This document shows, piece by piece, positions 36,088 to 44,144 of a stretch of 52,562 bases of DNA. Where the stretch lies: assembly GCA_023415145.1 (NCBI GenBank), contig JAEZLW010000091.1, positions 1 through 52,562 of the forward strand. Reading direction: 5' to 3'. Below the pieces are notes generated by a model. That model was not told the DNA's origin. It searched no databases and saw only the letters and a list, made by a program, of their open reading frames with translations. Position numbers and translations under genes: made by a program. The stretch comes from Bacillota bacterium (GTDB taxonomy: Bacteria; Bacillota; Clostridia; Christensenellales; Aristaeellaceae). Position 1 is the stretch's first letter; each line of letters opens with the position of its first letter.

Positions 36088-36609
36088 ATGGAAACATTCA
36101 GGAAGCTCAGCAGAGTATTATATCGGATATATGTGGGCATCGGCATAGCAGCCATGGGATTCATTGCCATCAGTATCATTTTCACTGTCATCGCACGGTA
36201 TTTTTTCTCTCTGTCATGGAAGCAGCTGGATGAGTTTGTGACAACCTTGTTTGCGTTCACCACTTTCTGGGGAATGGGCATTGCCGTGTTGGAAGAAGAA
36301 CATGTTGTTATTGATATCGTTTTTCGAACCCTTTCACCAAAAGCAAAGCGGCTTATGGGCATCGTCAATTTGATGATTGCGCTGGCTGTTGATGCAACGG
36401 TATGTGTATATAGTTTCAGATATGTAAGGTTGGTCGGCGATCACTTGTCTCCAGGAATGGAAATACCCATGAAGTTCATGTATGGTATCATGCCGTTATG
36501 TTTTATTCTCTGCGGCATTTGTATTGTGCTGAAGATGATCCGCCTGATGCCTGGCCTGCCCAGGAAATTCAATGCGCGGCCGGAGAGCGGAAATGAAAGT
36601 GTGAGATAG
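36088..36609 (+). CDS. dctQ: TRAP transporter small permease DctQ
   Basis: Four-helix membrane subunit, 173 aa. ATG 36088 has GGGGTG upstream. An alternative ATG at 35995 overlapping the dctP stop (TAATG) would add 31 residues that are translated through the hairpin; I prefer 36088. Motifs RYFFSLSWKQLDEFVTTLFAFTTFWGMGIAV and EEHVVIDIVF are typical (W..E...Y and the H..VD signature). Ends with TAG, 39 bases before the dctM start. Confidence 0.92.
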   Translation: METFRKLSRVLYRIYVGIGIAAMGFIAISIIFTVIARYFFSLSWKQLDEFVTTLFAFTTFWGMGIAVLEEEHVVIDIVFRTLSPKAKRLMGIVNLMIALAVDATVCVYSFRYVRLVGDHLSPGMEIPMKFMYGIMPLCFILCGICIVLKMIRLMPGLPRKFNARPESGNESVR

Positions 36610-36648
36610 AAGGCATTGACAATTGTTTTAAAGGAGATGAAACAAGAT

Positions 36649-37932
36649 ATGGCCATGATTTACCTGCTGGCAGGGTTGATTGTGTTTGCTGTGATCGGGG
36701 TGCCGCTGGCGTTTTCCATCGGTGCATCTTGTATTGCCTACCTATCGGCCCAGGCACCATCCTTTCTGATGAACATGCCGCAAAAAATTTGGGGCGGCGC
36801 TTACAGCCAGCTCATGATAGCGATGCCTTTGTTTATGATCGCCGGCGAGCTGATGAACGCAGGCGGCATCACGAAACGGATCATTGACCTTTGCATGTAT
36901 ATCGTAAGGCCCATACGGGGAGGGCTTGGCGAAGTCAATGTGGTCGCCAGCATGATTTTCGGCGGTATCTCCGGTTCTTCCGTGGCGGATACATCCGCGC
37001 TGGGCTCCATCCTGATCCCGGCAATGGAAGAGAAAGGCTATCCGCCCAAGGTGGCGGCCGGCATTACTGTGGCATCATCCACCATGGGCATGATCATACC
37101 GCCCAGCATTCCAATGATCATTTATGCGATGGTCAGCGGCGCATCGGTAGGCGGATTGTTCATGGCAGGCGCAATACCCGGCATCTTGATCGGCCTTTCA
37201 CAAGTGGTGATCGTGTTTCTGATCAGCCGCAGGAAAGGTTATCATCCGGCAAAGACGCCTTTTGTGTTCAGAAGCTTTTTACGAACACTGCTTATCGGGC
37301 TTCCTGCCATGCTGATGCCGTTGTTCATTATTTTTTCCGTCTCATTCGGTATCTGTACGGCCACAGAAAGCGCGGGCCTTGCTGTGTTTTATGCACTGAT
37401 TGTCGGCATTTTTGTATATCGTGAGCTGAAGTGGCTCCATGTTGTCAAGGCATTGCGCAAGACATTGATTTCATCTGCTACCATCATGATCATCATTGGT
37501 TTTACCAATATTTTCACCTGGATCTTAACCATGCAGCAGGTACCGCTTCATGTGGCTGCCTTTTTCTCTACCCTTCAGATGCCGCCATGGATGATCTTGC
37601 TGTTGCTGGACCTGTTGATTCTTTTGATTGGCACGTTTATTGATGTGTCGCCGGCAATCTTGTTGCTTGCTCCCATTTTGTTGCCAGTGATGCAAAACCT
37701 TGGCGTGAGCAGTTTGCAGTTTGGCGCAATCCTGATCACGGGTATGGCCATCGGCCTGGTGACGCCACCGGTTGGCATGTGCCTGAACGCATGCACGAAA
37801 ATCAACAAAATGCCTGTCATCGATATTTTCAAGGGTGCATTGCCCTATATCGTCTGCAACATCATGGTGCTCATCGCCGTTTCCCTCATTCCGGAGCTGA
37901 CCACCTGGCTTCCCGGTGTCTTGGGTTACTAA
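36649..37932 (+). CDS. dctM: TRAP transporter large permease DctM
   Basis: Large 12-helix subunit, 427 aa. ATG 36649 is chosen, AAGGAG lying 12 bases upstream; a TTG at 36616 is less likely because the SD falls inside that reading. Family signatures include PLFMIAGELMNAGGITKRI, GGISGSSVADTSALGSILIPAMEEKGY, IIPPSIPMIIY and the second-half IGLVTPPVGMCLN. It is followed by an intrinsic terminator at 37956. Confidence 0.95.
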   Translation: MAMIYLLAGLIVFAVIGVPLAFSIGASCIAYLSAQAPSFLMNMPQKIWGGAYSQLMIAMPLFMIAGELMNAGGITKRIIDLCMYIVRPIRGGLGEVNVVASMIFGGISGSSVADTSALGSILIPAMEEKGYPPKVAAGITVASSTMGMIIPPSIPMIIYAMVSGASVGGLFMAGAIPGILIGLSQVVIVFLISRRKGYHPAKTPFVFRSFLRTLLIGLPAMLMPLFIIFSVSFGICTATESAGLAVFYALIVGIFVYRELKWLHVVKALRKTLISSATIMIIIGFTNIFTWILTMQQVPLHVAAFFSTLQMPPWMILLLLDLLILLIGTFIDVSPAILLLAPILLPVMQNLGVSSLQFGAILITGMAIGLVTPPVGMCLNACTKINKMPVIDIFKGALPYIVCNIMVLIAVSLIPELTTWLPGVLGY

Positions 37933-37955
37933 TGATAGGATCAAGCTTAGCAGCG

Positions 37956-37987
37956 CCCCTGTTCCATTTTGGACAGGGGTGTTTTAT
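37956..37987 (+). terminator. Intrinsic terminator of the TRAP operon
   Basis: Stem CCCCTGT...ACAGGGG (37956-37979) with inner TCC/GGA pairing, followed by TGTTTTATT. It lies 24 bases after the dctM stop. Confidence 0.85.
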
Positions 37988-38071
37988 TAAGCAGCGTTTT
38001 GGATAACCCCGGATGATTTCACTTTTAGGTTTGCCCTCTTGTAGCCAATCCAATCCATAATACACTTGAGA

Positions 38072-39103
38072 TCAATCTTGTTGTACCGTAGCCAGTACTT
38101 TCAGATAATCCTGGTAATTCTTTTTGAGAAGGGCAGGCGTGTCCAGGTTATAGGGGCACTTGGTGGAGCATTGTCCGCATTCTGTGCACTCCTCGACCTT
38201 TTTCATCATTTCCTTGCCATTGTCTGATATAATCTTTGTTAGGGGTGCGCGCTTTAGCAGCAAGGAAGCCCTTGCACACATGTTGATGACAATTCCTTGG
38301 GGGCAGGGCATGCAGTACCCGCAGCCGCGGCAGAAATCGCCCAGTAGCGCGTTGCGGTCCGCTTCAATGCTGGCTGTCATTTCATCAGTCAAAACCGGTG
38401 GAGTACGGATACAGGCAAGAAAATCATCCAATTCATTCTCACGCTGGATGCCCCAAATGGGAAGGACGTTGTCAAAGCGGGTAAGCCATGCGCAGGCTGT
38501 TGCAGCACTTGATATCAATCCCCCCGCAAGAGCCTTCATGGCGATAAATCCGACTTTTCTTTCCCCGCAAACCTTGACCAGTTCCAAATCTTTTTCTGAA
38601 GATAGATAGCTGAATGGAAACTGCAGCGTATCATACAGTCCCGATTCTATCGCATCCATTGCCGCATTCAGGCGATGATTCGAAATCCCTATAAAGCGGA
38701 TCTTTCCTTGCCGCTGTGCCTTGAGGATTGCCTCATACAACCCGTTTTCTTCTCCTGGCTTAGGACAGAAGGAGGGATTATGAAACTGGTAAATGTCGAT
38801 ATGGTCCGTATTCAGGGTATGCAGGCTTGTTTCCAAATCACGCCAGAAGGAATCGGCATTTTTTGCGTGTGTCTTTGTGGCGATAATCACCTTATCCCAC
38901 ATGCCTGAAAAGGCTTCCCCCAGTTTTTCCTCGCTGTCAGTGTAGCTGCGGGAGGAATCGTAGAAACTCATGCCCCCGTCATACGCCTTGCGAAGCAGAT
39001 AGACTGCCTCATTTTTGGATATCCTCTGGATAGGCAGCGCTCCGAATCCGTTCTGTTCTACTGTCAGACCGGTTTTCCCAATCGTTATTTGTGCCAAAAT
39101 CAT
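38072..39103 (-). CDS. Aldo/keto reductase with C-terminal 4Fe-4S cysteine clusters
   Basis: 343 aa. The aldo/keto reductase barrel has the catalytic tetrad Asp49, Tyr54, Lys77 and His108. After the barrel, two ferredoxin-like cysteine groups occur: Cys258/261/264/267 (CRGCGYCMPCP) and Cys306/309/312/316 (CTECGQCSTKCP). This architecture is common in anaerobes and suggests electron exchange with an Fe-S carrier rather than only NADPH. ATG 39103 has AAAGGA close upstream. Converges with the TRAP operon and diverges from the GntR gene at 39409. Substrate unknown; likely a sugar-acid or polyol carbonyl. Confidence 0.93.
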   Translation of the reverse strand: MILAQITIGKTGLTVEQNGFGALPIQRISKNEAVYLLRKAYDGGMSFYDSSRSYTDSEEKLGEAFSGMWDKVIIATKTHAKNADSFWRDLETSLHTLNTDHIDIYQFHNPSFCPKPGEENGLYEAILKAQRQGKIRFIGISNHRLNAAMDAIESGLYDTLQFPFSYLSSEKDLELVKVCGERKVGFIAMKALAGGLISSAATACAWLTRFDNVLPIWGIQRENELDDFLACIRTPPVLTDEMTASIEADRNALLGDFCRGCGYCMPCPQGIVINMCARASLLLKRAPLTKIISDNGKEMMKKVEECTECGQCSTKCPYNLDTPALLKKNYQDYLKVLATVQQD

Positions 39104-39154
39104 CTGTCCTTTCGAGAGTGCTCAGGCGTGGTATATTTTTATCCGACTTCATGG

Positions 39155-39173
39155 TGTATATAAAGCTTATACA
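39155..39173 (-). promoter_or_regulatory. Operator candidate TGTATA-N7-TATACA
   Basis: Perfect 6-base arms (39155-39160 and 39168-39173) at the predicted transcription start of the aldo/keto reductase gene; related to the GTATAC boxes near 34 kb and 7.87 kb. Confidence 0.45.
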
Positions 39174-39180
39174 GATTCCC

Positions 39181-39209
39181 AGTATACAATGTAGCGTTGT
39201 ATCAGTCAA
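39181..39209 (-). promoter_or_regulatory. Promoter of the aldo/keto reductase gene
   Basis: Minus strand TTGACT (39204-39209), 17 bases, TATACT (39181-39186). The -10 overlaps a GTATAC box (39182-39187), so a GTATAC-binding repressor would block it. Confidence 0.7.
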
Positions 39210-39350
39210 TGAATGCAAACAGGTATGCGAAGCTTGTTTTGCTGTACGATATTCACTACTAACCATTTACACTTTATTTACTCATGCACCTTTATACTAA
39301 GTGAGGTTGGAAACCCAATCTGCCAGGAAAACGATAATTTCAAAAAGTAC

Positions 39351-39379
39351 TTGCCAAACACATAGATGTCGTATATAAT
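39351..39379 (+). promoter_or_regulatory. Promoter of the second GntR gene
   Basis: TTGCCA (39351-39356), 17 bases, TATAAT (39374-39379), giving a short leader to ATG 39409. The 39104-39408 intergenic region holds this and the divergent aldo/keto reductase promoter, no gene. Confidence 0.75.
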
Positions 39380-39408
39380 CTTGCATATGAAACGTAGGAC
39401 GTTTGGGG

Positions 39409-40143
39409 ATGGCAAACAGAATGAGCATTGCACTTGGGAATGAGTTAAAGATGGAGTCTCTTGACAACGGCACTGTGGTAGAGCGGGTGATACAGCAGAT
39501 CACCAACATGGTATCAGCGGGCCGTTTTAAAATGGGAGGAAGGCTTCCCAGCGAGTTCGAACTGATGGAGGAGTTGTGCGTCAGCCGCAATTCTCTGCGG
39601 GAAGCGATGAAAATTCTCTCCGCCATGGGGGTCGTAGACATCAGGCGGGGGGACGGCACATACATTTGCCAGAAGGTGAAACCCAGCGTATTTGATTCCG
39701 TTATCTATTCCATGATCATGGAGTCCAGTTCCGAGGAAGAAATCATTGAACTTCGGCAAACGCTGGATGAAGACGTATTGTCCTTGGCGATACAAAAGTG
39801 CTCCCAAGAAGAAATTGACGAGCTGCAGGATATCATCTACCAGATGCGGCGCCATTTTGAGAACGGCGAACTGGGCAAGGCGGCCAAGCTGGATTACAGA
39901 TTTCATATGTATTTGACACAATGCACCCGCAACAGCTTCCTGTCCCGGATCGTTACCGGCGTATACAAGCTGTTTGAAGGCTCCATAGAAAAGAATATTC
40001 GTACAGAAGAATTGTTTGCCAATGCGGACGAGCATCACCAGGAAATCGTTGACTGCCTGCGTACGAGGGACGAATCCAGGATCAAGCAGGTGGTAGGGAA
40101 TAGCTTGTCCAGTTGGCGTCAAAATTTGCGGGAAAAAATCTAA
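39409..40143 (+). CDS. GntR-family regulator, FadR/FCD type (with second TTT operon)
   Basis: 244 aa. ATG 39409 with AGGA 9 bases upstream; the frame also opens at TTG 39403. N-terminal winged helix (VVERVIQQITNMVSAGRFKMGGRLPSEFELMEELCVSRNSLREAMKIL) and an FCD ligand domain (DYRFHMYLTQCTRN, EHHQEIVDCLRTRD). It lies upstream of and in line with tctC-tctB-tctA and probably senses the acid that this transporter brings in. A possible operator is GTATT-CCC-AATAC at 40180-40192. Confidence 0.93.
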   Translation: MANRMSIALGNELKMESLDNGTVVERVIQQITNMVSAGRFKMGGRLPSEFELMEELCVSRNSLREAMKILSAMGVVDIRRGDGTYICQKVKPSVFDSVIYSMIMESSSEEEIIELRQTLDEDVLSLAIQKCSQEEIDELQDIIYQMRRHFENGELGKAAKLDYRFHMYLTQCTRNSFLSRIVTGVYKLFEGSIEKNIRTEELFANADEHHQEIVDCLRTRDESRIKQVVGNSLSSWRQNLREKI

Positions 40144-40233
40144 TGCATTTTTCCAAATGGTGGGATTAACAGGCGAGTCGTATTCCCAATACATAGGACA
40201 TACTACGTATTACGTTTAAACATTCAGTCACTT

Positions 40234-40251
40234 ATGTGACAGGTGTCACAT
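40234..40251 (+). promoter_or_regulatory. Palindrome ATGTGACA-GG-TGTCACAT upstream of tctC
   Basis: Perfect 8-base arms, 24 bases before the tctC start. It fits the CRP-type TGTGA-N6-TCACA pattern and, in RNA, could form a hairpin in the leader. A related GTGAC-N4-GTCAC palindrome lies before the binding protein gene at 50981. Confidence 0.5.
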
Positions 40252-40275
40252 GAAAATATCGAAGGAGGAATCCCA

Positions 40276-41280
40276 ATGAAAAAGCGCTTGGCACTGGTAC
40301 TCTCCCTGATCCTGGCTGTCACAATGGCGGGTAGCGCGCTGGCACTGGACTATCCGGTACGCCCCATCCAGAATGTAATCCCATTTGGTGCGGGCGGCGG
40401 AACCGATGTGTGGAATCGTGCACTCATGGATGCCATGGGCACGATCATGGGGCAAACCATCGTTTCTTCCAACATGACCGGCGGCAGCGCTGGTTCTATT
40501 GGCGTGAACTTTGCATGGAAATCGCTGCATGACGGTTACACACTGTGCGGCACATCCGAAACACCTCTTACGATCCCGGTCATGACGGGAATCGAGCAGA
40601 CCAGCAAGGACTGGAGCTACTTCATTGCAGCCGGCTCCCCGGGCCTTCTGTGCGTGAACAAGAACGCCTCCGTCAAGACCATGGACGACGTACTGGCAGC
40701 CTTGACCGCCGCACCGGAGAGCGTTTCCATCGCCGGCACCACGGGCGGCCTTTGGTTCGCACTGGCCAAACTGTTTGGTTCTTATGGCAATGTGCCCTTC
40801 AAGTGGCTGCCCTATGATGGCAGCAGTACGGCCATCAAGGGTTGCGTGAGCGGCGAAGCTGATTGCGTTGTTGCTTCTGCCGGTGAAGTGAAGGATTTCG
40901 TTCGTTCCGGTGATTTGATCCCCCTGGCGGTCATGGCAACCGAAGGCTGGGAGTTCCCCGGACACGGCATGATTCAGGCCGTTACCGACAAGGTGCCCGA
41001 ACTGGCCCAATACCTGCCCTTGAACCAGTTCCTCGGCTTCAAGGTGCCTGCCGACACGGACCCCGAAATCATCGCCTTCCTGCAGGACACCTTTAACAAG
41101 GCCATGGAATCAGAAAAGATTAAGACGTTTGCCGATGAGCAGCTGTGCGTATTGTATGCCCTGAGCGGCGAGGAAGCCCAGGCCATGGCCGGCGCAGTGG
41201 AAAGCAAATTGTGCTGGGTGCTGTACGAAATGGGTCAGACCAAGTTCAGCCCTGAGGAATTTGGTATCGTCAAGCCCTGA
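40276..41280 (+). CDS. tctC: Tripartite tricarboxylate transporter substrate-binding protein TctC (second)
   Basis: 334 aa, exported. ATG 40276 follows AAGGAGG. Signal peptide ends GSALA-LDYP near residue 24, no lipobox. Mature start DYPVRPIQNVIPFGAGGGTDVWNR carries the family glycine-rich carboxylate-binding segment. It is a divergent paralogue of the protein at 4653, so a different ligand is likely. It is followed by a strong hairpin, then tctB and tctA. Confidence 0.94.
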   Translation: MKKRLALVLSLILAVTMAGSALALDYPVRPIQNVIPFGAGGGTDVWNRALMDAMGTIMGQTIVSSNMTGGSAGSIGVNFAWKSLHDGYTLCGTSETPLTIPVMTGIEQTSKDWSYFIAAGSPGLLCVNKNASVKTMDDVLAALTAAPESVSIAGTTGGLWFALAKLFGSYGNVPFKWLPYDGSSTAIKGCVSGEADCVVASAGEVKDFVRSGDLIPLAVMATEGWEFPGHGMIQAVTDKVPELAQYLPLNQFLGFKVPADTDPEIIAFLQDTFNKAMESEKIKTFADEQLCVLYALSGEEAQAMAGAVESKLCWVLYEMGQTKFSPEEFGIVKP

Positions 41281-41300
41281 TGCAAATAGGAACGGCCGCC

Positions 41301-41328
41301 GGGCGGAGCGGGACATCCCCCTCCGCCC
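41301..41328 (+). repeat. Hairpin between tctC and tctB (second TTT operon)
   Basis: Arms GGGCGGAG (41301-41308) and CTCCGCCC (41321-41328) with inner GGG/CCC pairing; 20 bases after the tctC stop. No T-run. Same position as the hairpin at 4584 in the first TTT operon. Confidence 0.75.
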
Positions 41329-41352
41329 ACGCTTTTCAAGGAGGCGAGACTA

Positions 41353-41928
41353 TTGAAAAAGGAAACGCTCAGGCGGGTTGACCTGGTGTTTTCCATTGTG
41401 CTGATGATCATTGCCGCTGGTGTGTTCATTCAATCCATTGGCTTGTTCTTCAATCCCTTCGGACGCGATTTTGCCAGGGTGCGCCCTGAAGACGTGAAGG
41501 AGTCCATTGTGTTGTGGTATCACTCCCCGGCACTGATGCCTCTTTTGCTGTCAGTGGTGCTGTTTATCTGCGCTGTTTATCTGAAGAAAAACGCGCAAAA
41601 GGAAGGGGCCAAGCTAGACTTTATCAAGTGGGAAAAGGTGAAGGCCCTTTTTAGTCAACGGGAAACCTGGGTGGTAATCATCGTATCGGCCATCCTTTGC
41701 CTGTACGTGTTCCTGCTGATTCCCGTATGCCGTACCCATCTGAATTTCTTTCCTAGGTTCCAGGGGTTTCCTTTCATGATTGCCACATTTCTGTTCCTTG
41801 CGCTGATGATGGTTGCCTTCAATGAAAAGAGCATCAAAAAGATACTTACCTCACTTGCAGTAGCTGCCGTCACCTCGGGCTTGATTGCTTACGGCTTCGG
41901 TGTGGCTGCCATGATACCGCTGCCTTGA
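41353..41928 (+). CDS. tctB: Tripartite tricarboxylate transporter small permease TctB (second)
   Basis: 191 aa from TTG 41353, which stands 8 bases after AAGGAGG; no ATG is nearby. Four hydrophobic segments: about residues 12-32, 58-76, 104-122 and 142-188. Between the first two, a hydrophilic loop is longer than in the paralogue at 3995. Identity rests on topology and position between tctC and tctA. Confidence 0.9.
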   Translation: MKKETLRRVDLVFSIVLMIIAAGVFIQSIGLFFNPFGRDFARVRPEDVKESIVLWYHSPALMPLLLSVVLFICAVYLKKNAQKEGAKLDFIKWEKVKALFSQRETWVVIIVSAILCLYVFLLIPVCRTHLNFFPRFQGFPFMIATFLFLALMMVAFNEKSIKKILTSLAVAAVTSGLIAYGFGVAAMIPLP

Positions 41929-41943
41929 GAAGGGAGAGAGAGC

Positions 41944-43467
41944 ATGGATGGTATTTTCAGCCTGTTCAATGAGTTTGTAAAGCTCATGGAGCCGCAGGTT
42001 CTGGTGCTGCTGTTTGCGTCCACGGTGCTGGGCGTTATCATCGGCGCGCTGCCCGGCCTATCCGCCACCATGGGTATCGCACTTTTAACAGGGCTTACCT
42101 ACAAATTTCCTGTGGCGTACACTTTTGCGATTTTGATGGGCGTATATGTAGGTGCCATATACGGCGGCAGCATCAGCGCCATTTTATTGAATATTCCCGG
42201 CACAGCCTCTGCCGCTGCAACGGCACTGGAGGGGTATCCTCTGGCGCTGCAAGGCAAGGCTGAAACAGCCATCAAAGTGACCAGGGCAGCGTCCATTCTG
42301 GGCACGTTTTTTGGAGTGCTGGCGCTTGCGCTGATCTCCCCGCCGTTAAGCCGTGTGGCACTTTTGTTCACTTCTCCCGAGTATGCCACGCTGGCGCTGT
42401 TTGGTGTGCTGATCTGCGGATCGGTGGTCTCCATGGACATCCCCATCAAGGGCTGGATCGGCGGCGTCATCGGCCTGATGATTGCCATGATCGGCATGGA
42501 TAAGCTCATGGGTGCTTCCCGGTTTGACATGGGTGTGACGGAGTTGATGGGCGGCGTTTCCCTGGTCCCCGCAATGATCGGCTTTTACGCCGTACCTGAA
42601 GTCATCAAGGCCTTCTCCAATACGGACAAATTCAAAATTGGCAAGCTGGAAGATACGGTAAAGGAAAAGGTCTCCATTTTCAGATTGGTGAAAAAGAACG
42701 TGCGGCTCATCATCCAATCCTGCCTGATCGGTTTGGGCATCGGTGCGCTCCCCGGCGTAGGCGAGGATGTAGCGGCGTGGGTCAGCTATGATGTGGCGAA
42801 AAAGACAAGCAAGCACCCTGAGAAATTCGGCACAGGCTGCTATGAAGGAGCCATTGCCCCCGAGGTAGCCAACAACTCCGCCATCGGTGGCGCCATGATT
42901 CCCATGCTGACACTGGCCGTACCCGGTTCTCCCCCCGCAGCGGTGCTGCTTGGCGCGCTGATGATTCACAACATCCGGCCCGGCCCCATGATCATGCGGG
43001 ACAATCCCACGTTCATCTACTACATCGCAGCGCTGCTGTTCCTGTCTGTGCTGGCATTGTGGCTGGCCGGGCTGCTTATGGCTAAGCCCATGACCAAGAT
43101 CCTCAAGGTACCCAAGGTCTACCTTATGCCCATCGTTGCGGCATTGTCCATCATTGGGGCCTATGCCATCAACAACCGTGCCTTTGATATCGTCATCGCG
43201 CTGGTTTTCGGCATCCTGGGATATTTCCTGGACAAGATGAAGTACTCTCCTGCGCCCATTGTACTGGGCATCATTCTTGGAAACATGATTGACGAAAACT
43301 TCCGCAGGGCGCTGATGGTCAGCGGAGGAGATGCCTCCATTTTCGTGACCCGCCCTATCTCCGCTGTCTTCCTGGTGATTATCGTGTACACCATTGTCCG
43401 CCAAATCCTCAAAAACAAAAAAAGGAAAGCCGCCGGGGCTGCCGGTTCCACAGCGGCGCAGGGATGA
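41944..43467 (+). CDS. tctA: Tripartite tricarboxylate transporter large permease TctA (second)
   Basis: 507 aa, about twelve membrane segments. SD AGGGAGAG before ATG 41944. Signatures GALPGLSATMG, LNIPGTASAAATALEGYPLA, the second repeat IGALPGVGEDVAAW and IPMLTLAVPGSPPAA. It ends with a basic Ala-rich tail, four bases before the racemase-like gene. Partners are the TctC and TctB encoded upstream. Confidence 0.95.
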   Translation: MDGIFSLFNEFVKLMEPQVLVLLFASTVLGVIIGALPGLSATMGIALLTGLTYKFPVAYTFAILMGVYVGAIYGGSISAILLNIPGTASAAATALEGYPLALQGKAETAIKVTRAASILGTFFGVLALALISPPLSRVALLFTSPEYATLALFGVLICGSVVSMDIPIKGWIGGVIGLMIAMIGMDKLMGASRFDMGVTELMGGVSLVPAMIGFYAVPEVIKAFSNTDKFKIGKLEDTVKEKVSIFRLVKKNVRLIIQSCLIGLGIGALPGVGEDVAAWVSYDVAKKTSKHPEKFGTGCYEGAIAPEVANNSAIGGAMIPMLTLAVPGSPPAAVLLGALMIHNIRPGPMIMRDNPTFIYYIAALLFLSVLALWLAGLLMAKPMTKILKVPKVYLMPIVAALSIIGAYAINNRAFDIVIALVFGILGYFLDKMKYSPAPIVLGIILGNMIDENFRRALMVSGGDASIFVTRPISAVFLVIIVYTIVRQILKNKKRKAAGAAGSTAAQG

Positions 43468-43471
43468 ACGT

Positions 43472-44140
43472 ATGTCAAAAAAGCTTTATACCATCAATAC
43501 CGTCAACAATTTTATGGATCTGATCTACAGACCCTTTGCTATGCCGTTTTCCCAAGCGAATCCTGATATTACTGTGTACAATATCATGGATGACAGCCTG
43601 CTGAAGGAAACACTGGCTGCAGGAAAAATGACCCATCCAATTGCTTCCCGCATGCTCGGCTATGCAAAGGCGGCGGAGGGCAGCGGTACGGACGGTATCC
43701 TGGTAACGTGTACGTCTGTGAATGAAGCGACCAAATACATAAGGCCCTTCCTGTCCATACCGATCCTGAACATTGAAGAGCCTGTGGCGCAGATGGCTGT
43801 GGATAACGGCAAAAAAATAGGCATTCTTGCGACACTTCCAACCAGTCCTGCTGCCATCGGCCGCGTGATTCGGGAAAAGGCATTGGAAGCCGGCAAGGAT
43901 GTCGAGCTTGTCATCCGCGTGGCGGAAGGCGCCTTTGACGTGCTTTGTGCCGGGGACCGGCCCAAACATGACGAAATGGTATGCGAAGCCCTGTACAAGT
44001 TGGCCAAGGAAGTGGATGTCATCGCCTTTGCCCAAATTTCCATGAGCCTGCTCAACCATCATCCCGTGGATGTGCCCATTTATAAGATTGGTCATTCCGG
44101 CTTCGAAAAAATCAAAATGATGATGGAAACAAGGGGTTGA
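43472..44140 (+). CDS. Asp/Glu racemase-superfamily protein lacking the second catalytic cysteine
   Basis: 222 aa. ATG 43472, four bases after the tctA stop. Two similar halves as in aspartate/glutamate and hydantoin racemases. The first active-site Cys is present (Cys80 in LVTCTSVNEA). At the position of the second one (usually GC), residues 185-190 read AFAQIS, with no cysteine. Two-base racemisation is therefore unlikely; one-cysteine relatives include arylmalonate decarboxylase, so a decarboxylase, isomerase or hydrolase role on a carboxylate is possible. It lies between the transporter and transketolase genes of the same operon. Confidence 0.85.
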   Translation: MSKKLYTINTVNNFMDLIYRPFAMPFSQANPDITVYNIMDDSLLKETLAAGKMTHPIASRMLGYAKAAEGSGTDGILVTCTSVNEATKYIRPFLSIPILNIEEPVAQMAVDNGKKIGILATLPTSPAAIGRVIREKALEAGKDVELVIRVAEGAFDVLCAGDRPKHDEMVCEALYKLAKEVDVIAFAQISMSLLNHHPVDVPIYKIGHSGFEKIKMMMETRG

Positions 44141-44144
44141 TGCC

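Noticed and set aside
41944..44140. TctA fused to the racemase-like protein
   Set aside because: The frames differ and an ATG stands four bases after the tctA stop; two separate coupled genes.
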